Source: Polytrichum commune (lineage: Eukaryota; Streptophyta; Polytrichopsida; Polytrichales; Polytrichaceae). From it: a stretch of 33,166 bases of DNA. The number at the start of each line of letters is the position of its first letter. The stretch's first letter is position 1. Both the position numbers and the translations under genes were made by a program. The stretch lies in assembly GCA_950295325.1 (NCBI GenBank), contig CATNTY010000040.1, positions 1 to 33,166 on the forward strand, given 5' to 3'. The notes under the pieces are model-generated. The model had not been told where the DNA came from. It saw only the letters and a program-made list of their open reading frames with translations, and searched no databases. This document shows positions 1-9,912 of the stretch, piece by piece.

Positions 1-33
1 CCTTACAACCAGAAGGAACCACATGATAGATGA

Positions 34-399
34 AGAAAAATAATCAACATTCATTTTGAAAAAGATGAGGGACCCTATACTTTGTTGTGGAGGAAAATGA
101 AACTTGGTCAAGATATGTTAAAATACCCAAAAACACATCATTTTCAACATGGATGTTGGTAGCCATCAACATTAGTACAAACAATAGGGTTCAAACCTAG
201 TAGATCTAAATATGGTTACAATGATCAAACCCAAAATAGACAACCTCCATCTAGACCAATAGAAGGACCTAGTTATTGTTTTGTATGTGGAAGGCCAGTC
301 CATATGGCACTCACATGCCATTTGGAAGACCTAATGAGACAAAAAAAATTCAAAAAGAAAAGACAAAAATCCCTAGGCAACCCATCCAAAACTGTTTGC
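34..399 (+). pseudogene. gag nucleocapsid remnant with CCHC zinc knuckle
   Basis: Frame 1 reads open, apart from in-frame stops near 31 and 157, to a stop at about 400. At 277-318 it encodes a perfect CX2CX4HX4C zinc knuckle (C-F-V-C-G-R-P-V-H...C). A lysine/arginine-rich tail (about 330-372) follows, as is usual after retroelement nucleocapsid knuckles, which bind element RNA. The preceding segment is rich in Gln, Pro and Arg, as in gag linkers. No protease or RT follows, so this is an isolated piece. Its sequence differs from the gag of the chromoviruses elsewhere in the window, so it belongs to another LTR-retrotransposon family. The knuckle is seen directly; the family assignment is inference, and a cellular CCHC protein is a less likely alternative. 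Confidence 0.6.
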
Positions 400-639
400 T
401 AACGTCAGCCATATCTTAATGCTAAACCATTTAGAAATTATACTACAAGATCATTCATAAGAAACACATTCTTTCACACCTTTACGTTTTAGTTGCTGTT
501 TGGTTTAGATAGAGTTATCATCTCCACAAAATTGGGGTATTTTCTCAACAAATTGAACTCAAAAAAATTCCACAGTCACATGCATTTCTTTTTTGTCAAA
601 ATTTGCCATCACAATTCAATTTATTCGCTCCCCAAACTC

Positions 640-1395
640 CACACTCCACTCTCCGCTCTACGTTCACAATACTAAGTTTCCCTTTGGCTATGGAGATTAT
701 TAGTTTAACAACTTGAATTAAAGACAGCAATAAGGTGTGTTGTTTGACAAAACACACTTTAATGGAGTCAACATTGAGATCCACCTTGTTACATTTTGAA
801 GAGAAATTCTAACATTAGAATCAAACAAATTTAGCAAATTTTTGGAGCTCCAAATGTCATTATGGAAACTTCTTAAAATACATTTGCAAGGCAATTGATA
901 CAATTTCCAACCCACCCACATCCCTAGAATTGAAAGACATTGCATTGCAAGGTTATTTTGATGTACTACATAATGTATGCATGGCATATATGGCACATGT
1001 AAAATTTGGAGTTTGTTAGTGGTGCCATTAGATTTCCCATGCAATTTTGATGCACCATTCGCACCAAATACCAAGAATTGGTCTTTAATGTGATTTGTGG
1101 TGAGCCCAACTTTGTTAGTAAGTGTAGCAATAATCGTTTTGTTATGTTATTAGCACCGCCACCTCTTTATCACACACTCCAAATTCAAAAGCAATGGCAC
1201 TCATCTCAATTCCCAATTGTATAATTTTGTATGCCAACCCAAAATTGGTTGTCTAGAATTGTGACTCCATTGCAAGTGACAGAGAAATAAAGGTTGCACT
1301 TACTATTTTTTTGGTCATGACTTGTACCATGTTAAACAAATTTTCACCCTTTGCCAACCTGACCTTCCGTCCAATGCTTCAATGGAATGTACACA
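640..1395 (-). pseudogene. hAT-like transposase remnant (zinc finger protein 862 / ZMYM-type)
   Basis: Reading the minus strand from about 1395 down to 640, successive frame-shifted pieces match the central region of plant hAT-like transposases of the 'ZNF862-like' type in the right order. The pieces are: a KHW..SGW-like piece (about 1350-1385), a 'V T . L D N Q . W' piece (about 1240-1290), 'VPLLLNLE' (about 1180-1200), 'GLTTNHIKDQFLVFGANGAS' (about 1045-1105), an H-x-x-H-x-x-N-L-A-x-Q piece (about 950-985), and 'TRWISMLTPLK' (about 755-790). A hydrophobic piece like the family's 'LPLLEVVQxLIKFAQ' follows at about 650-735, after an apparent internal deletion. At least three frameshifts and several stops make it non-functional. 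No terminal inverted repeats or target duplication were found. The order of motifs makes the family call fairly firm; the exact clade is uncertain. Confidence 0.7.
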
Positions 1396-3295
1396 TACAC
1401 TCAAATACCACTACTTGAGTTAAAAACATGATCAATTGAAATTGGAAAGAAAAAATTGATGATGACTTAAGGTATCCTTAGGAAATTCAGCAGTTTCTTC
1501 AGGGGTAGATACTTTGTCACATGCCTTTCAAATTGCAACAAATGAAAGGTGACCACCATGTGCATTTTTTGTTAATTTGGAAGAACCTCAATTGCAACTC
1601 CGATTTAGATAGTACTATTGGGCGGCGTTGCAAATGACCTTTCAACATATTTGTGCATTAAATTCAGGTCTCAAACCATTCAACCTTTTTACTTTCAAAG
1701 AAGGCAATGTTGGGTTTCTTCCATCATTAATGTTTCTTTATGTTATCTTTTGCATTCACAAATTTGTTTTTTCCACTCATTTTGGAGTAGAAATTGTCAA
1801 ATTTAACATTTCCATCATGGTTTTGCTTAGACCATGGGTATTTTGCAGCCTAATTGTTTGAAACGCACAAAGACCCACAATAATCAATTCAAAATGACAA
1901 GGTCAAAATACCTAAAAAAAACTCACAAAAAAACCACAAAGACCATGAAAGGATTATGAATGGCATGAATACAACAAGGTTCAACAAAACCATAAAAAAA
2001 TCCACCATATTACAATATTAAAAGACCAAAACAACAATATAGAAAAGAAAATTTGCAACAAAACCAACAAGAGCACAAAAGCCATTGATAGAAATATCAA
2101 TACAAAATCAAATGCAACATAAGGAAAAAATAACAATAAACAATAAACAAAGAGAAAAAACATTTAGGGGTACAAGTGCCTATTTTTGGGGCAATTTTGC
2201 TTCATGGCTAGAAGATCTTGGAAGTTGGCAACAAATCAGATTTTAATTGCTTGGGAAAACCATCAGAGTTGTCATTGGTTCCACTCAAAGGTACATCCAC
2301 ATTGGTTTGGGATCCATTGATCTTGGTATTAGCAAAGTCATAAGGAGTTGGATGAGGTGTCAGAGAGGAAAAATATTCCCCTTGCAATTATGTATGTTTT
2401 GTTTTTTTACAACCTCCACCATTACAACAATTAATAATTCCCCCATAGGTTGAGCATGTTTGAATGGGGGTGATTTGGATTGTGGTCTACTTGTCACGGG
2501 GTGCGAGGAACGCGAATGCCATGTTCACTAATTTCAAACGCATAAAATACCAATCTTAGGGACATGAGTGAGAATGCTAGGCAAAAACATCAAGAACGCA
2601 TAACGAGGGGCACAATCACAAAAAAATAAGAACCATGAGTGTGCAACGAGGTGCAAGGTTTGCGGTTTTAAAAAACAAAAGCTAAATAAGTGAAGATAAC
2701 AAAACAAAAGTGGGCAAAAGGTGCAAAAATGCAAATATGAGGAGTGTAAAATAATAACTACAAATAGGAGTGCCCATAGCAAATAGGGCAAAGACAATGA
2801 GCAAAGAATTGAATCCACGTTGCAAGTTGAAAAGACAAAGTACAAAACACACAAAGTTTAAATCTAAGAGCATGCAAATCCCACATGTTGAAAATTGATG
2901 CACATATCTTGTGGAGGAAATTCAAACCTAGTATCGCTTCCATAAATCCAATGTTGCGACTCAAAATTCCACAACATCCTCTACCTATGTCCACACCCAT
3001 CCTCATTGGTGATTTCATTGTAATTTTGTACAAACTTGACCTACAAAATGTCCACCAATGAATGTAATGCCAAGGTTTCAATACAACAACCATACACAAT
3101 ACAATCTATTAAATATGGAGGTTGGAGTTTAGAAAATGAAGATGAGAATGCCAAAGGCCCAAGTTCCAAGCGAAAAATATGCTAGGCTCCATCGATGTGG
3201 CTAAAAGTTGGAGGATGGATGGAAGCAATGGAAATGCTTTTCGCACAACCAATACCCAAGTAGACAGATCAAATTTAATGCGATGGTGGGGCACC
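1396..3295. other. no recognisable gene; AT-rich degenerate DNA
   Basis: Only short overlapping frames occur here on both strands, and none carries a family motif I recognise. Around 1860-2160 the plus strand is strongly A-rich, which creates a spurious hydrophobic frame on the minus strand. Minus-strand frames at 2534-3099 overlap each other in three phases, which argues against coding. The segment ends exactly where the first chromovirus LTR fragment begins with TGTTGCAACC. Confidence 0.5.
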
Positions 3296-3510
3296 TGTTG
3301 CAACCTTTTCTAGCACCCTTTAAATATTTTAACAATTTTCAATTATAGCAAGCTTCATGGGTGCCAACTCTTCGCATTCCACCCATACGAATGGTTAGTT
3401 CCCAATACCTCGGACCTTCAAGCTCAAATGTGAGTGACCAACCCTTTTACACTTGCATTTAGGACACTTCCCTTAGTCGATAGCCAATGGTTAGATGTGG
3501 ACTTCCATCT
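3296..3510 (-). repeat. chromovirus LTR fragment, inverted (copy 1)
   Basis: Begins TGTTGCAACCTTTTCTAGCA, the inverted form of the family LTR 3' end (compare TGTCGCAACC at 18418 and TGTCACAACC at 20343). It follows the reference solo LTR at 18418-19345 for roughly its first 215 bases, up to the 'gacttccatc' motif, and then stops where a second LTR head starts at 3511. It is therefore a truncated copy, cut by deletion or by the next insertion. The five bases before it (GCACC) find no matching duplication nearby. Confidence 0.75.
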
Positions 3511-4289
3511 TATTGCAACCTTTGTTAGTGCCCCTTAATTATTTTGACCATTTGTTAGTTCCAACAAGGGCCATAAGCGCTAACCCTTTGCATTCACCAT
3601 GCATATGGTTAGCTCCCCATACCACAAATTTTTTTAGCTCATAGGTGGGGGACCAACCCTCTTATATTTGCATTTGAGACTCTCTTCTTAATCAATTAGC
3701 AATGGTTAAATGTGGAATTCCATCCATAGAAATCCAATCTTTAGTTGATCATTGTGTTGTTGGAGCAACACTCCAACAATCCAAACTATACTAGGCAACT
3801 ATGCCCCATGTTGGGCCAATACCCGTGGAGGCCGTGTTGCTTCACCTCAAGTGGGTTATGCTAACCATGCCGTTTCACCCATATAAGCCTCTACGACTTT
3901 GGGCAGGGTCCTTATTCCACCGTCAAGAAATCTTTTGTTTCTCTCCTAAGGGTTGGAGCCAAGTAGACATTTTCCTTAGCCATTGGGGCTAGAAGCCCCC
4001 AACATCTTCATACCACCATAACTTCTTTTGATGAATTTTGATGTTGTTAATCAACCAGCTAGTCTATCAACATTTATTCTTTGCATAAATGCTAGTGGAC
4101 ACCCCACTTACTTTATTCAAACACATTTTAAGGAAGTTATGGTTGCTCAAACCTTGGCAGTCCCAAGCGCCATTCCCAAGTCACTCTTGTTCCAGGGCGA
4201 TGACCCTAGGAAACGCCCCATTTTAATTGTCATATTTCTTAATTTTTGTGGATGGGAGGCGTTCCCAACGCCAGGGCCCTCATCTTCAC
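3511..4289 (-). repeat. chromovirus LTR, inverted, nearly full length (copy 2)
   Basis: Starts TATTGCAACC (TG mutated to TA) and runs through the 'tagacattttccttagcc' and 'accttggcagtcc' blocks shared with the reference LTR. It stops at the 'agggccct' block about 100 bases short of the LTR end, where another LTR head begins at 4290. A TATA-like run at 3881-3887, TTATAT on the minus strand, matches the position of the TATA run in the solo LTR at 18781. Orientation is that of element 0. Confidence 0.75.
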
Positions 4290-5270
4290 TATCGCAACCC
4301 ATGCTAGCATTTTGAACTTAGCTTGACCGCCTTCCAACTTTAGCAAGTGCCATGAGCGCTAGCTTGCATATCCCACCCACATGCATCTAATGCCGTGGAC
4401 CTCGAAGCTCATGGTTTGGTCACCAAACCTTCCTATACATGCATTCGGGGTTCTTCCCTTAGAAGGTAGGGAATGGTTAATGTGGACTTCCATCCATGGA
4501 AATCCACTATTGAATTGATTATTATGTTGCCAAAACAACACTACAACAACCCGGAGCAAATTGCCAAGTATGCTCCAAGTTGGGTTGGTCGGCTAAGCCG
4601 CCCCATCCATATAAACCTCTATGTCGTGCACCTCACCATAATGAGTGCCTGTAACATCATGTGCACAAAGGGGATCCCAAAGTGACACTCGGGATTTGTG
4701 GTGCCATTGGTGAGAGGGCCTTTTGTTTTCATACCAGGAGTTGGGGCCATATAGACATTTTCCCTTAGCCGCGGGGGCTAGAGAGCCCCCAACACCTTCA
4801 AACCACAATAATTTCTTCCTATAATCTTTGATGTTATCAAAAAACCATTTTATCAATGTTGGCTCATTGTTTAGATGATAATGGACTCCTCACTTGCTTC
4901 ATTCATGCAAGCATTGAGGAAGTTATGATTGTTCAGACCTAGGCAGTCCATCGTGCCACTCCTAGGTCACTGCTGTCCAGACACTGTCCTTAGATAGCAC
5001 CCCATTCAAATTTCCATATATCCTAGCTCACACCTCTCATTGAGGTGTTTTTGAGCATTTTAGAAATCGGACGCCATAAGCTACTCATAGCTCATGGCCT
5101 TACCTTCATGACTCTTAATGTTTGTAAGTCGGAGGCGTTTTTAACGCCCTGGGCCATACAAAGATTACTTTGGCCCTCTCACCAATGGCGCCACAAGCCT
5201 TGGGTGTCATTATGGTTTTTTTTTTTTTACTATGGTGTTTTGGGCAATCCTCTTAGAGAGGTGCGCAACA
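4290..5270 (-). repeat. chromovirus LTR, inverted, end to end (copy 3)
   Basis: Runs from TATCGCAACCC to GTGCGCAACA, the inverted 3' and 5' ends of the family LTR. It is about 880 bases long once the 99-base foreign-orientation piece at 4622-4720 is set aside, close to the 928-bp reference. It carries a T-run near 5218-5229 not present in other copies. The flanking five bases (TTCAC left, TTTGT right) do not match, so either the target duplication has decayed or one edge was made by deletion. Confidence 0.7.
4622..4720 (+). repeat. 99-bp LTR-start piece in opposite orientation inside copy 3
   Basis: Within the inverted LTR copy 3 there is a plus-oriented block. It starts precisely at a family LTR 5' terminus (TGTCGTGCACC at 4622) and runs through the 'gggatttgtggtgccattgg' block to 4720, where inverted LTR sequence resumes. 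It replaces the short stretch between the TATA-like run and the 'ttttgtctctt' block. It may be the stub of a nested, mostly deleted LTR, or a template-switch product. Confidence 0.65.
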
Positions 5271-5722
5271 TTTGTATAATGTTTGATGCTAACAAGTAAC
5301 CACTCCATTATTATGTGCCGTACATGTTGATGTTGATGGACTTCTCACCTACGTCGTTCTAGAAAGTATTGAGGAAATTATGCCTAGTCAAACCTTGGCA
5401 GTCCTAGGAGCCATTGTTGTACCAGGGCATTATTCTAGGACAACACCCCACTCAAATTGCCATATCTCCTAGCTCACACCTCCAAATTAAATGTTCTTGA
5501 GCAATCAAGATTCCGCACGCTATAAGCTACGTATAGATCATGGATGTATCCTTGTAACTCCCAATCTTCATGGGTGAGAGGTGTTCCCAACACCCAGAGC
5601 CCTCACCTACACTAGGATCACTTGGGCCTCTCACCAACGCCATCACAAGTCCCGGGTGTCACTCTAGGGTCCCCCTTGTGCCTATGGTATTATGGGAATT
5701 CCTCATGGAGAGGTGTACGACA
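5271..5722 (-). repeat. partial chromovirus LTR, inverted (copy 4), joined to protease
   Basis: Repeats the second half of the LTR (from the 'gatgctaac' block to the terminus GTGTACGACA at 5722) immediately after copy 3 has ended. About 450 bases of LTR are therefore present twice in tandem (about 4820-5270 and 5276-5722). The inverted LTR 5' terminus abuts the minus-strand protease remnant of element 0 directly, so all of RT, RNase H, integrase and chromodomain are missing between them. Confidence 0.7.
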
Positions 5723-6099
5723 TACTGTGAAATCTCCACAAATTTTGATATCAAAAGGTGAAATGCAATTCAACCTCCTTCCTCTCATGCGGCTTGCCCT
5801 TTATGAACCGCACGTTGGCAAAATCCAACTCTTTTGTGAACTTTGAGCATATAAAGGAGTGTGTTGTGTCTTTGTCAATCCAAACATGAGTCATATCTTG
5901 CATTGATTTGGTCCTCAAGATACAAAAGACATGGCTTTGGCTTAAGGCTGCTAGCCTTGGCCACAAGCCATCATTTAATTTTTTGTCTGCGACAACAACA
6001 TGATTTGTCATGATAACACAAACCCACATTATAACATTTTGTCCAATGCACAAACATGATTTGCCTTGGTACCACAAAGCTACATTTTTTGTTTCCAAC
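5723..6099 (-). pseudogene. element 0 gag-tail/protease remnant
   Basis: The minus strand encodes a 116-residue open frame. Its C-terminal part aligns with the retropepsin-like protease region of elements 1 (about 12000-12290) and 2 (about 27110-27340): an Asp-x-x-x-Thr-His-Ser-Phe active-site block, then 'FIKGKPHE' and 'ELHFT'. The family's D-T/S-G triad is degraded here to D-K-D. Only the first Asp remains, so proteolytic activity is unlikely. The N-terminal part corresponds to the linker just after gag. The frame is cut on the upstream side by the CACTA insertion at 6100 and on the downstream side by LTR copy 4. The protease would have matured Gag-Pol of a Ty3/gypsy element. Confidence 0.75.
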
Positions 6100-6102
6100 A
6101 TT

Positions 6103-6125
6103 CACTATAAGAAACTGGCGTTTTA
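6103..6125 (+). repeat. CACTA left terminal inverted repeat
   Basis: CACTATAAGAAACTGGCG..., preceded by the TSD ATT at 6100-6102. It matches the right end only imperfectly after the first seven bases (CACTATA), then both ends share a run of A followed by a GTTTT-like block. Confidence 0.8.
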
Positions 6126-6868
6126 AAGGTTGTTTTCAAAAAACGTGTATTGTTTTGCAGGACGTCAGTATGTTTGGCAGTTAACACGCGCAATACTTCG
6201 AATTAAATGCGATGTTGTTGGAAACATGCATGTCCACATTTAAAAATGTGGCAATGTTATTTTAGATGTACGTGTCTTTGTGGGTGTTGGGTAAAACATG
6301 GATACGTTCTACTGGAGGGTGTCTAGGGGAAAAAAAACCACATCAACCACTGTGCACGTCTGCATTGCTTGTACATTCATGGCTAATGTGGCGGGCAGAC
6401 AAAAAACGTTGCCCGCACCACGAAAAATGCGATGACGGGCGGCAACATACATTGACATTGAATGTCATGGAATCATCGATGGATGAGTTCCCCAAATAAA
6501 TGATTAATTACTTGAACACTCCATATACTTCTTGGAATTCATGGGGACATTTTGAAAGCAACTGGATTAAAAAAATGAAAAAATACATAAAAAAGACCAT
6601 GCATGTTTGCCGGAACATGCTAATAACTAAGAACCAAATCAATTGATATTGTAAAACCACTTATCCATGGTAGTAGTTACATCCAAATTGCATGTTAAAT
6701 GTCAATGAACATTTCATGATATCTAAAGCATGCTATTTTTTATTTATTTACAGAAAGACGAAATTGATAAAATACAAAATACACATGCGGTGTCCTTATT
6801 GGTATCTTCATTTAAATTTACATAATATAAAATACGTCTTTGCTAATGTATGGGCAGACGTCCACTGT

Positions 6869-6897
6869 GACACGTGTCGAACATTTTCCACGTGTCC
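6869..6897. promoter_or_regulatory. paired G-box / ABRE-like sites
   Basis: GACACGTGTC (6869-6878, a perfect 10-bp palindrome) and CCACGTGTCC (6888-6897) lie 19 bases apart, start to start. Both contain the CACGTG G-box core bound by plant bZIP and bHLH factors. They sit upstream of the GC-richer block of the CACTA element, so they could have been part of a captured promoter. The match is seen directly; function is inference. Confidence 0.35.
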
Positions 6898-7456
6898 TAG
6901 AGGTCGACCATTTCACTTGGTGCTGCGAAAGTGCCCTCAAAGGTTGGGCGGCACCCTAAAATCCTAAATAGAACGGTGAACCTTCTTTCAAAGAATGCAA
7001 ACGCATCACTTACCCTGATGGCAATGGCCTCACATTGTGGATGTGGATGAGTGTGACGCCGCCGTATTTCTCAACAATCTCGTACCGCAATGTGGAGACA
7101 AGAAACCGTCGATGTTGGCGTCGACGCACATCACATTCGACGCAGTCGGAATGGACTGTCGTAGGACCTTGCGTTTGCAGCAGCAGGAGGGATGCAAAGC
7201 TCCATGCCGGATGTTCCAGAAGAGAGCCTCCCGCAAAATCCACTTTAAAAATAGGTGATTCTTGCCCTACCTACTTGTGTTGAGGAGTGTAGGCACTACA
7301 CTAGGTCAAATTTGCAGCTGCTGCACATTCTGCAATCACTTTTCCAAGGCCAATCCTTCGTTCCGATGTGAACTGCAACGGAGGGGGTTGTGCATATGTT
7401 CAAAAAAACATATTATGGAATTAGATAATTGTATTCAATTGCTTACAATTCATCAC

Positions 7457-7472
7457 AACCCTAAACCCTAAA
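7457..7472. promoter_or_regulatory. telo-box-like AACCCTAAACCCTAAA
   Basis: Two plant telomere-type units. Interstitial copies (telo-boxes, AAACCCTAA) occur in plant promoters and introns. With only two units this is not a telomeric array, and it may be chance. Confidence 0.25.
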
Positions 7473-7979
7473 ATATGATCTTTAATGTCACTAATTCTAA
7501 TTGTCATCCTCAATACGAATTGTAAACCGCGGTAGAATGTCACCAACTATGGATGTTAACCCAACATTATTTGTTATTCCTTGTAAATTACTTTTGAGTA
7601 TATAGATTTACCATGTGGCAATTAAGGGCAATTACCATGGTTTTTCATCCATTGACAATATTTCATCACAAGTTGCCGGCCAGAGAAGGTAGGGTTTGGG
7701 GACCGTGAGCGAGAGAGGAGCGAGCGTGGAGGAGTTTGGGCGTTTGTTGAGCTGACGACGATGACAACGCTTTACGGACAGGCAGGGTGATTGACGGAGG
7801 ACAGGGGTTGAAGGTGTGCAGCCACGTTTGTTGCTTCGGTAGGGTGGAGAGGTCGCGAACCAACGAATCTTCAACTAGTTTCCAGGTGAGGCAAGTCTTC
7901 AACTTCAACCGATTGTTTTCGAACTCAACCGGTTCATCTGCAACTAACACCCGTTCTTCGCTAAACAAGGCATTGCAGG

Positions 7980-8407
7980 CGATGACATGCAAGCGCAAGC
8001 GTCATCTGCGAAGTTGGTGGACATATCAGTGCTGACGTCGACCACGGCGGAAACGAAGACGGTCCCGCCGGAACCTGCCCTCCCTCCCCTGTTGAATGTT
8101 GTGAGCGTTGTGGACATGCCATGTCCTTCTGCATTGCTTGTTTGCAGCGACGTCATCAAAAATGTTGCGGGCGATGCTACTATGAACAAGGCGGCAGACC
8201 ACGCCAACGTCACCACGCATATATCGCCACGGTGGTGGAGGAGATAGTGCATGAGGATGCGAACAAGATAGTGGAGTCCGATGTCATTGCTGATATTGCG
8301 GAAGACGCAGTGGATGAAGCGGTTGGGCAGTCCGGTGTGGAAAACGACGACGGGCATGCAACGGACGAGGAAATAGTAGCCACAGGCGACAAGAATGTGG
8401 TAGAGCA
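7980..8407 (+). pseudogene. possible captured or element-encoded exon in the CACTA, frameshifted
   Basis: A GC-richer stretch has a plausible splice acceptor (cattgcag, ending at 7979) and donor (gagcag/gtatcg at 8408). An upstream donor candidate (cag/gtgagg near 7884) would define an intron of about 96 bases. One plus frame from 7987 gives an 86-residue Ala/Val/Thr-rich reading. A second plus frame takes over near 8225 with an acidic stretch (Glu, Asp, Val, Ala) to about 8434, so a single-base shift separates them. I recognise no domain. An overlapping 157-residue minus-strand frame (7944-8417) exists, but its composition looks like an antisense shadow. It could be a TnpA-like product, a captured host exon or chance. 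Confidence 0.3.
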
Positions 8408-9534
8408 GGTATCGCATATCACCACCCTTAGATAGAACCTAGCCATCAATTGAAGTATTTGACGCAAAATCCCAACTGTGGTTGTGATCCTATCAAACAT
8501 GGCAGGAGACATCGAATTCAATGTCGCACCGTTGTACGTCTATTTTTTTAGACATCTGCTTGTTGAATCGGACATATGTTCAGACGTCTAGTTCGACAGA
8601 TGTGGATGTCAGCCATAACGCTCATTTATGTCTCAAATTGTCTTCCTAAAAACATGAATGTGTAATGTATTTGCAGGAGGTAAATCCATTGAAGGTAAGA
8701 AAAATGTATTTTCATTTGTTGATGTAATTTTTTTTGTACAGTCTGCATATATTGGTAATGTATGAATAGAAACTCACTAACACTCGTCATGGTGCTATGT
8801 GAATCATTTTGGGATGTAGCAAGCGGGGAGTGCCACGAAAGCGGATGGGCAAAAGAAGAAATGACATGTCAGCAAATATTTCACGGCCGGTATCGGAGTA
8901 GTTCCAAGTTCTATGCATAGTATAAACTACATCATGCATTCATGACAATGAGGTAACATAGATGCATGCAAACTCAATTTTGGGGTGGCTAGTGATTTTG
9001 TCGTGGCATAGAACATTGTTTTTTCCGTTTATTCTATAGCACATGCCAACGGGTAGGGACATTTTATATAGGACTGCAACTTTCTAGTTGCAACATGTTA
9101 TGGAAATGAATAAAAAACTTTTTATGGTAACATATGTATGTTTTGCAACAATTTTTGTACATGTTCTTTATGTATATGCCCATGCTCATCTAGAATGTCA
9201 TCCACCTTGACGTCAACAGCGTGTCCCATACGTTCATGTAAGCATCTATGACAACACCAATGCATGTCAACGTTGACATGTATATTGACGGGATGTTGTC
9301 ATGAAAAACAAGTTCCTAGATATGTTGTCTCTTGTCCATGACACCACCGACACCTGTTGTGGTGAAGACTATAAAGGAAATCACAATCTCCCACCACACA
9401 TGATGGCTTTGAAAACAATGCCTAAAATTACAATATCACAAATTTTAATATGCAGGACGAACATGTTGTCCCCCATAACATTCTCCCGTCCCACATGACG
9501 TCAATCAAAACAACGATTGCAATTGCATTTCCAC

Positions 9535-9638
9535 AAAATGCAATATCCACGTCATTTTTTTATGGGGTCCACGCGTTATCCCATACAAAATGCAATGTCC
9601 ACGTCATTTCTTTATGGGGTCCAAGTGTCACCCACGTC
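9535..9638 (+). repeat. 52-bp tandem duplication in CACTA subterminal region
   Basis: Two adjacent units begin at 9535 and 9587 with 'aaaatgcaatrtccacgtca', followed by 'ttttatggggtcca' or a close variant. Repeated ACGTCA/CACGTCA cores also occur nearby (9496, 9634). Subterminal repeats of this kind are typical of CACTA ends. Confidence 0.65.
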
Positions 9639-9884
9639 AGCGGCGAATTCCACGTGAAAGTGGCCCTCCTAGCACATCGTTTGTTTACATGGAGCTGACG
9701 GACCATGGGGACCATGGAAAATCATATTTCATGTGATGTCACATAAAAGATGAGCTCAAATCGGACATGTTATATCCGTTTTCCTCATGTTTTTGGCTCG
9801 TCAATTATAACGGATTTTAGGTGACGTCCAGAAAAACAAAGTCCATGTTAAAGTGAACGTTGATAGCCGTTTTCTCCAACGTTA

Positions 9885-9909
9885 AAAAAAACATGGTTTT
9901 TGTATAGTG
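9885..9909 (-). repeat. CACTA right terminal inverted repeat
   Basis: Ends ...ATGGTTTTTGTATAGTG, followed by the TSD ATT at 9910-9912. The subterminal region (about 9750-9890) repeats short motifs such as 'ccgtttt' (twice) and 'aacgtt' (twice), which could be transposase-binding repeats. Confidence 0.8.
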
Positions 9910-9912
9910 ATT

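Larger units (their letters stand above)
6103..9909. mobile_element. CACTA (En/Spm) transposon, apparently non-autonomous, 3.8 kb
   Basis: The left end reads CACTATAAGAAACTGGCGTT and the right end, on the opposite strand, CACTATACAAAAACCATGTT. This is the CACTA signature with imperfect terminal inverted repeats. A 3-bp target duplication ATT flanks it (6100-6102 and 9910-9912), the size expected for this superfamily. Deleting the insert and one ATT rejoins the minus-strand gag tail (9913 upward) with the protease region (6099 downward). The joined sequence then aligns with the uninterrupted element 2 at about 26965-27060. I see no TNP2-type transposase, so mobilisation in trans is inferred. 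Inside are a GC-richer block (about 7030-7260 and 7680-8410), a G-box pair and a 52-bp tandem duplication. The orientation of any internal transcript is uncertain. Confidence 0.85.

Noticed and set aside
1981-2163. Phe/Leu/Val-rich 60-residue minus-strand peptide
   Set aside because: Arises from an A-rich plus strand. Low complexity, not a transmembrane gene.
2534-3099. Overlapping minus-strand frames suggesting a membrane protein
   Set aside because: Three phases are open at once with Leu/Phe/Cys-rich translation of A-rich plus-strand DNA. No family signature.
7457-7472. Interstitial telomere
   Set aside because: Only two units. At most a telo-box, and possibly chance.
7944-8417. 157-residue minus-strand protein, the longest frame in the CACTA element
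   Set aside because: Composition is hydrophobic and Cys/His/Thr-scattered with no motif. It mirrors a more protein-like, acidic plus-strand reading with splice-like borders.
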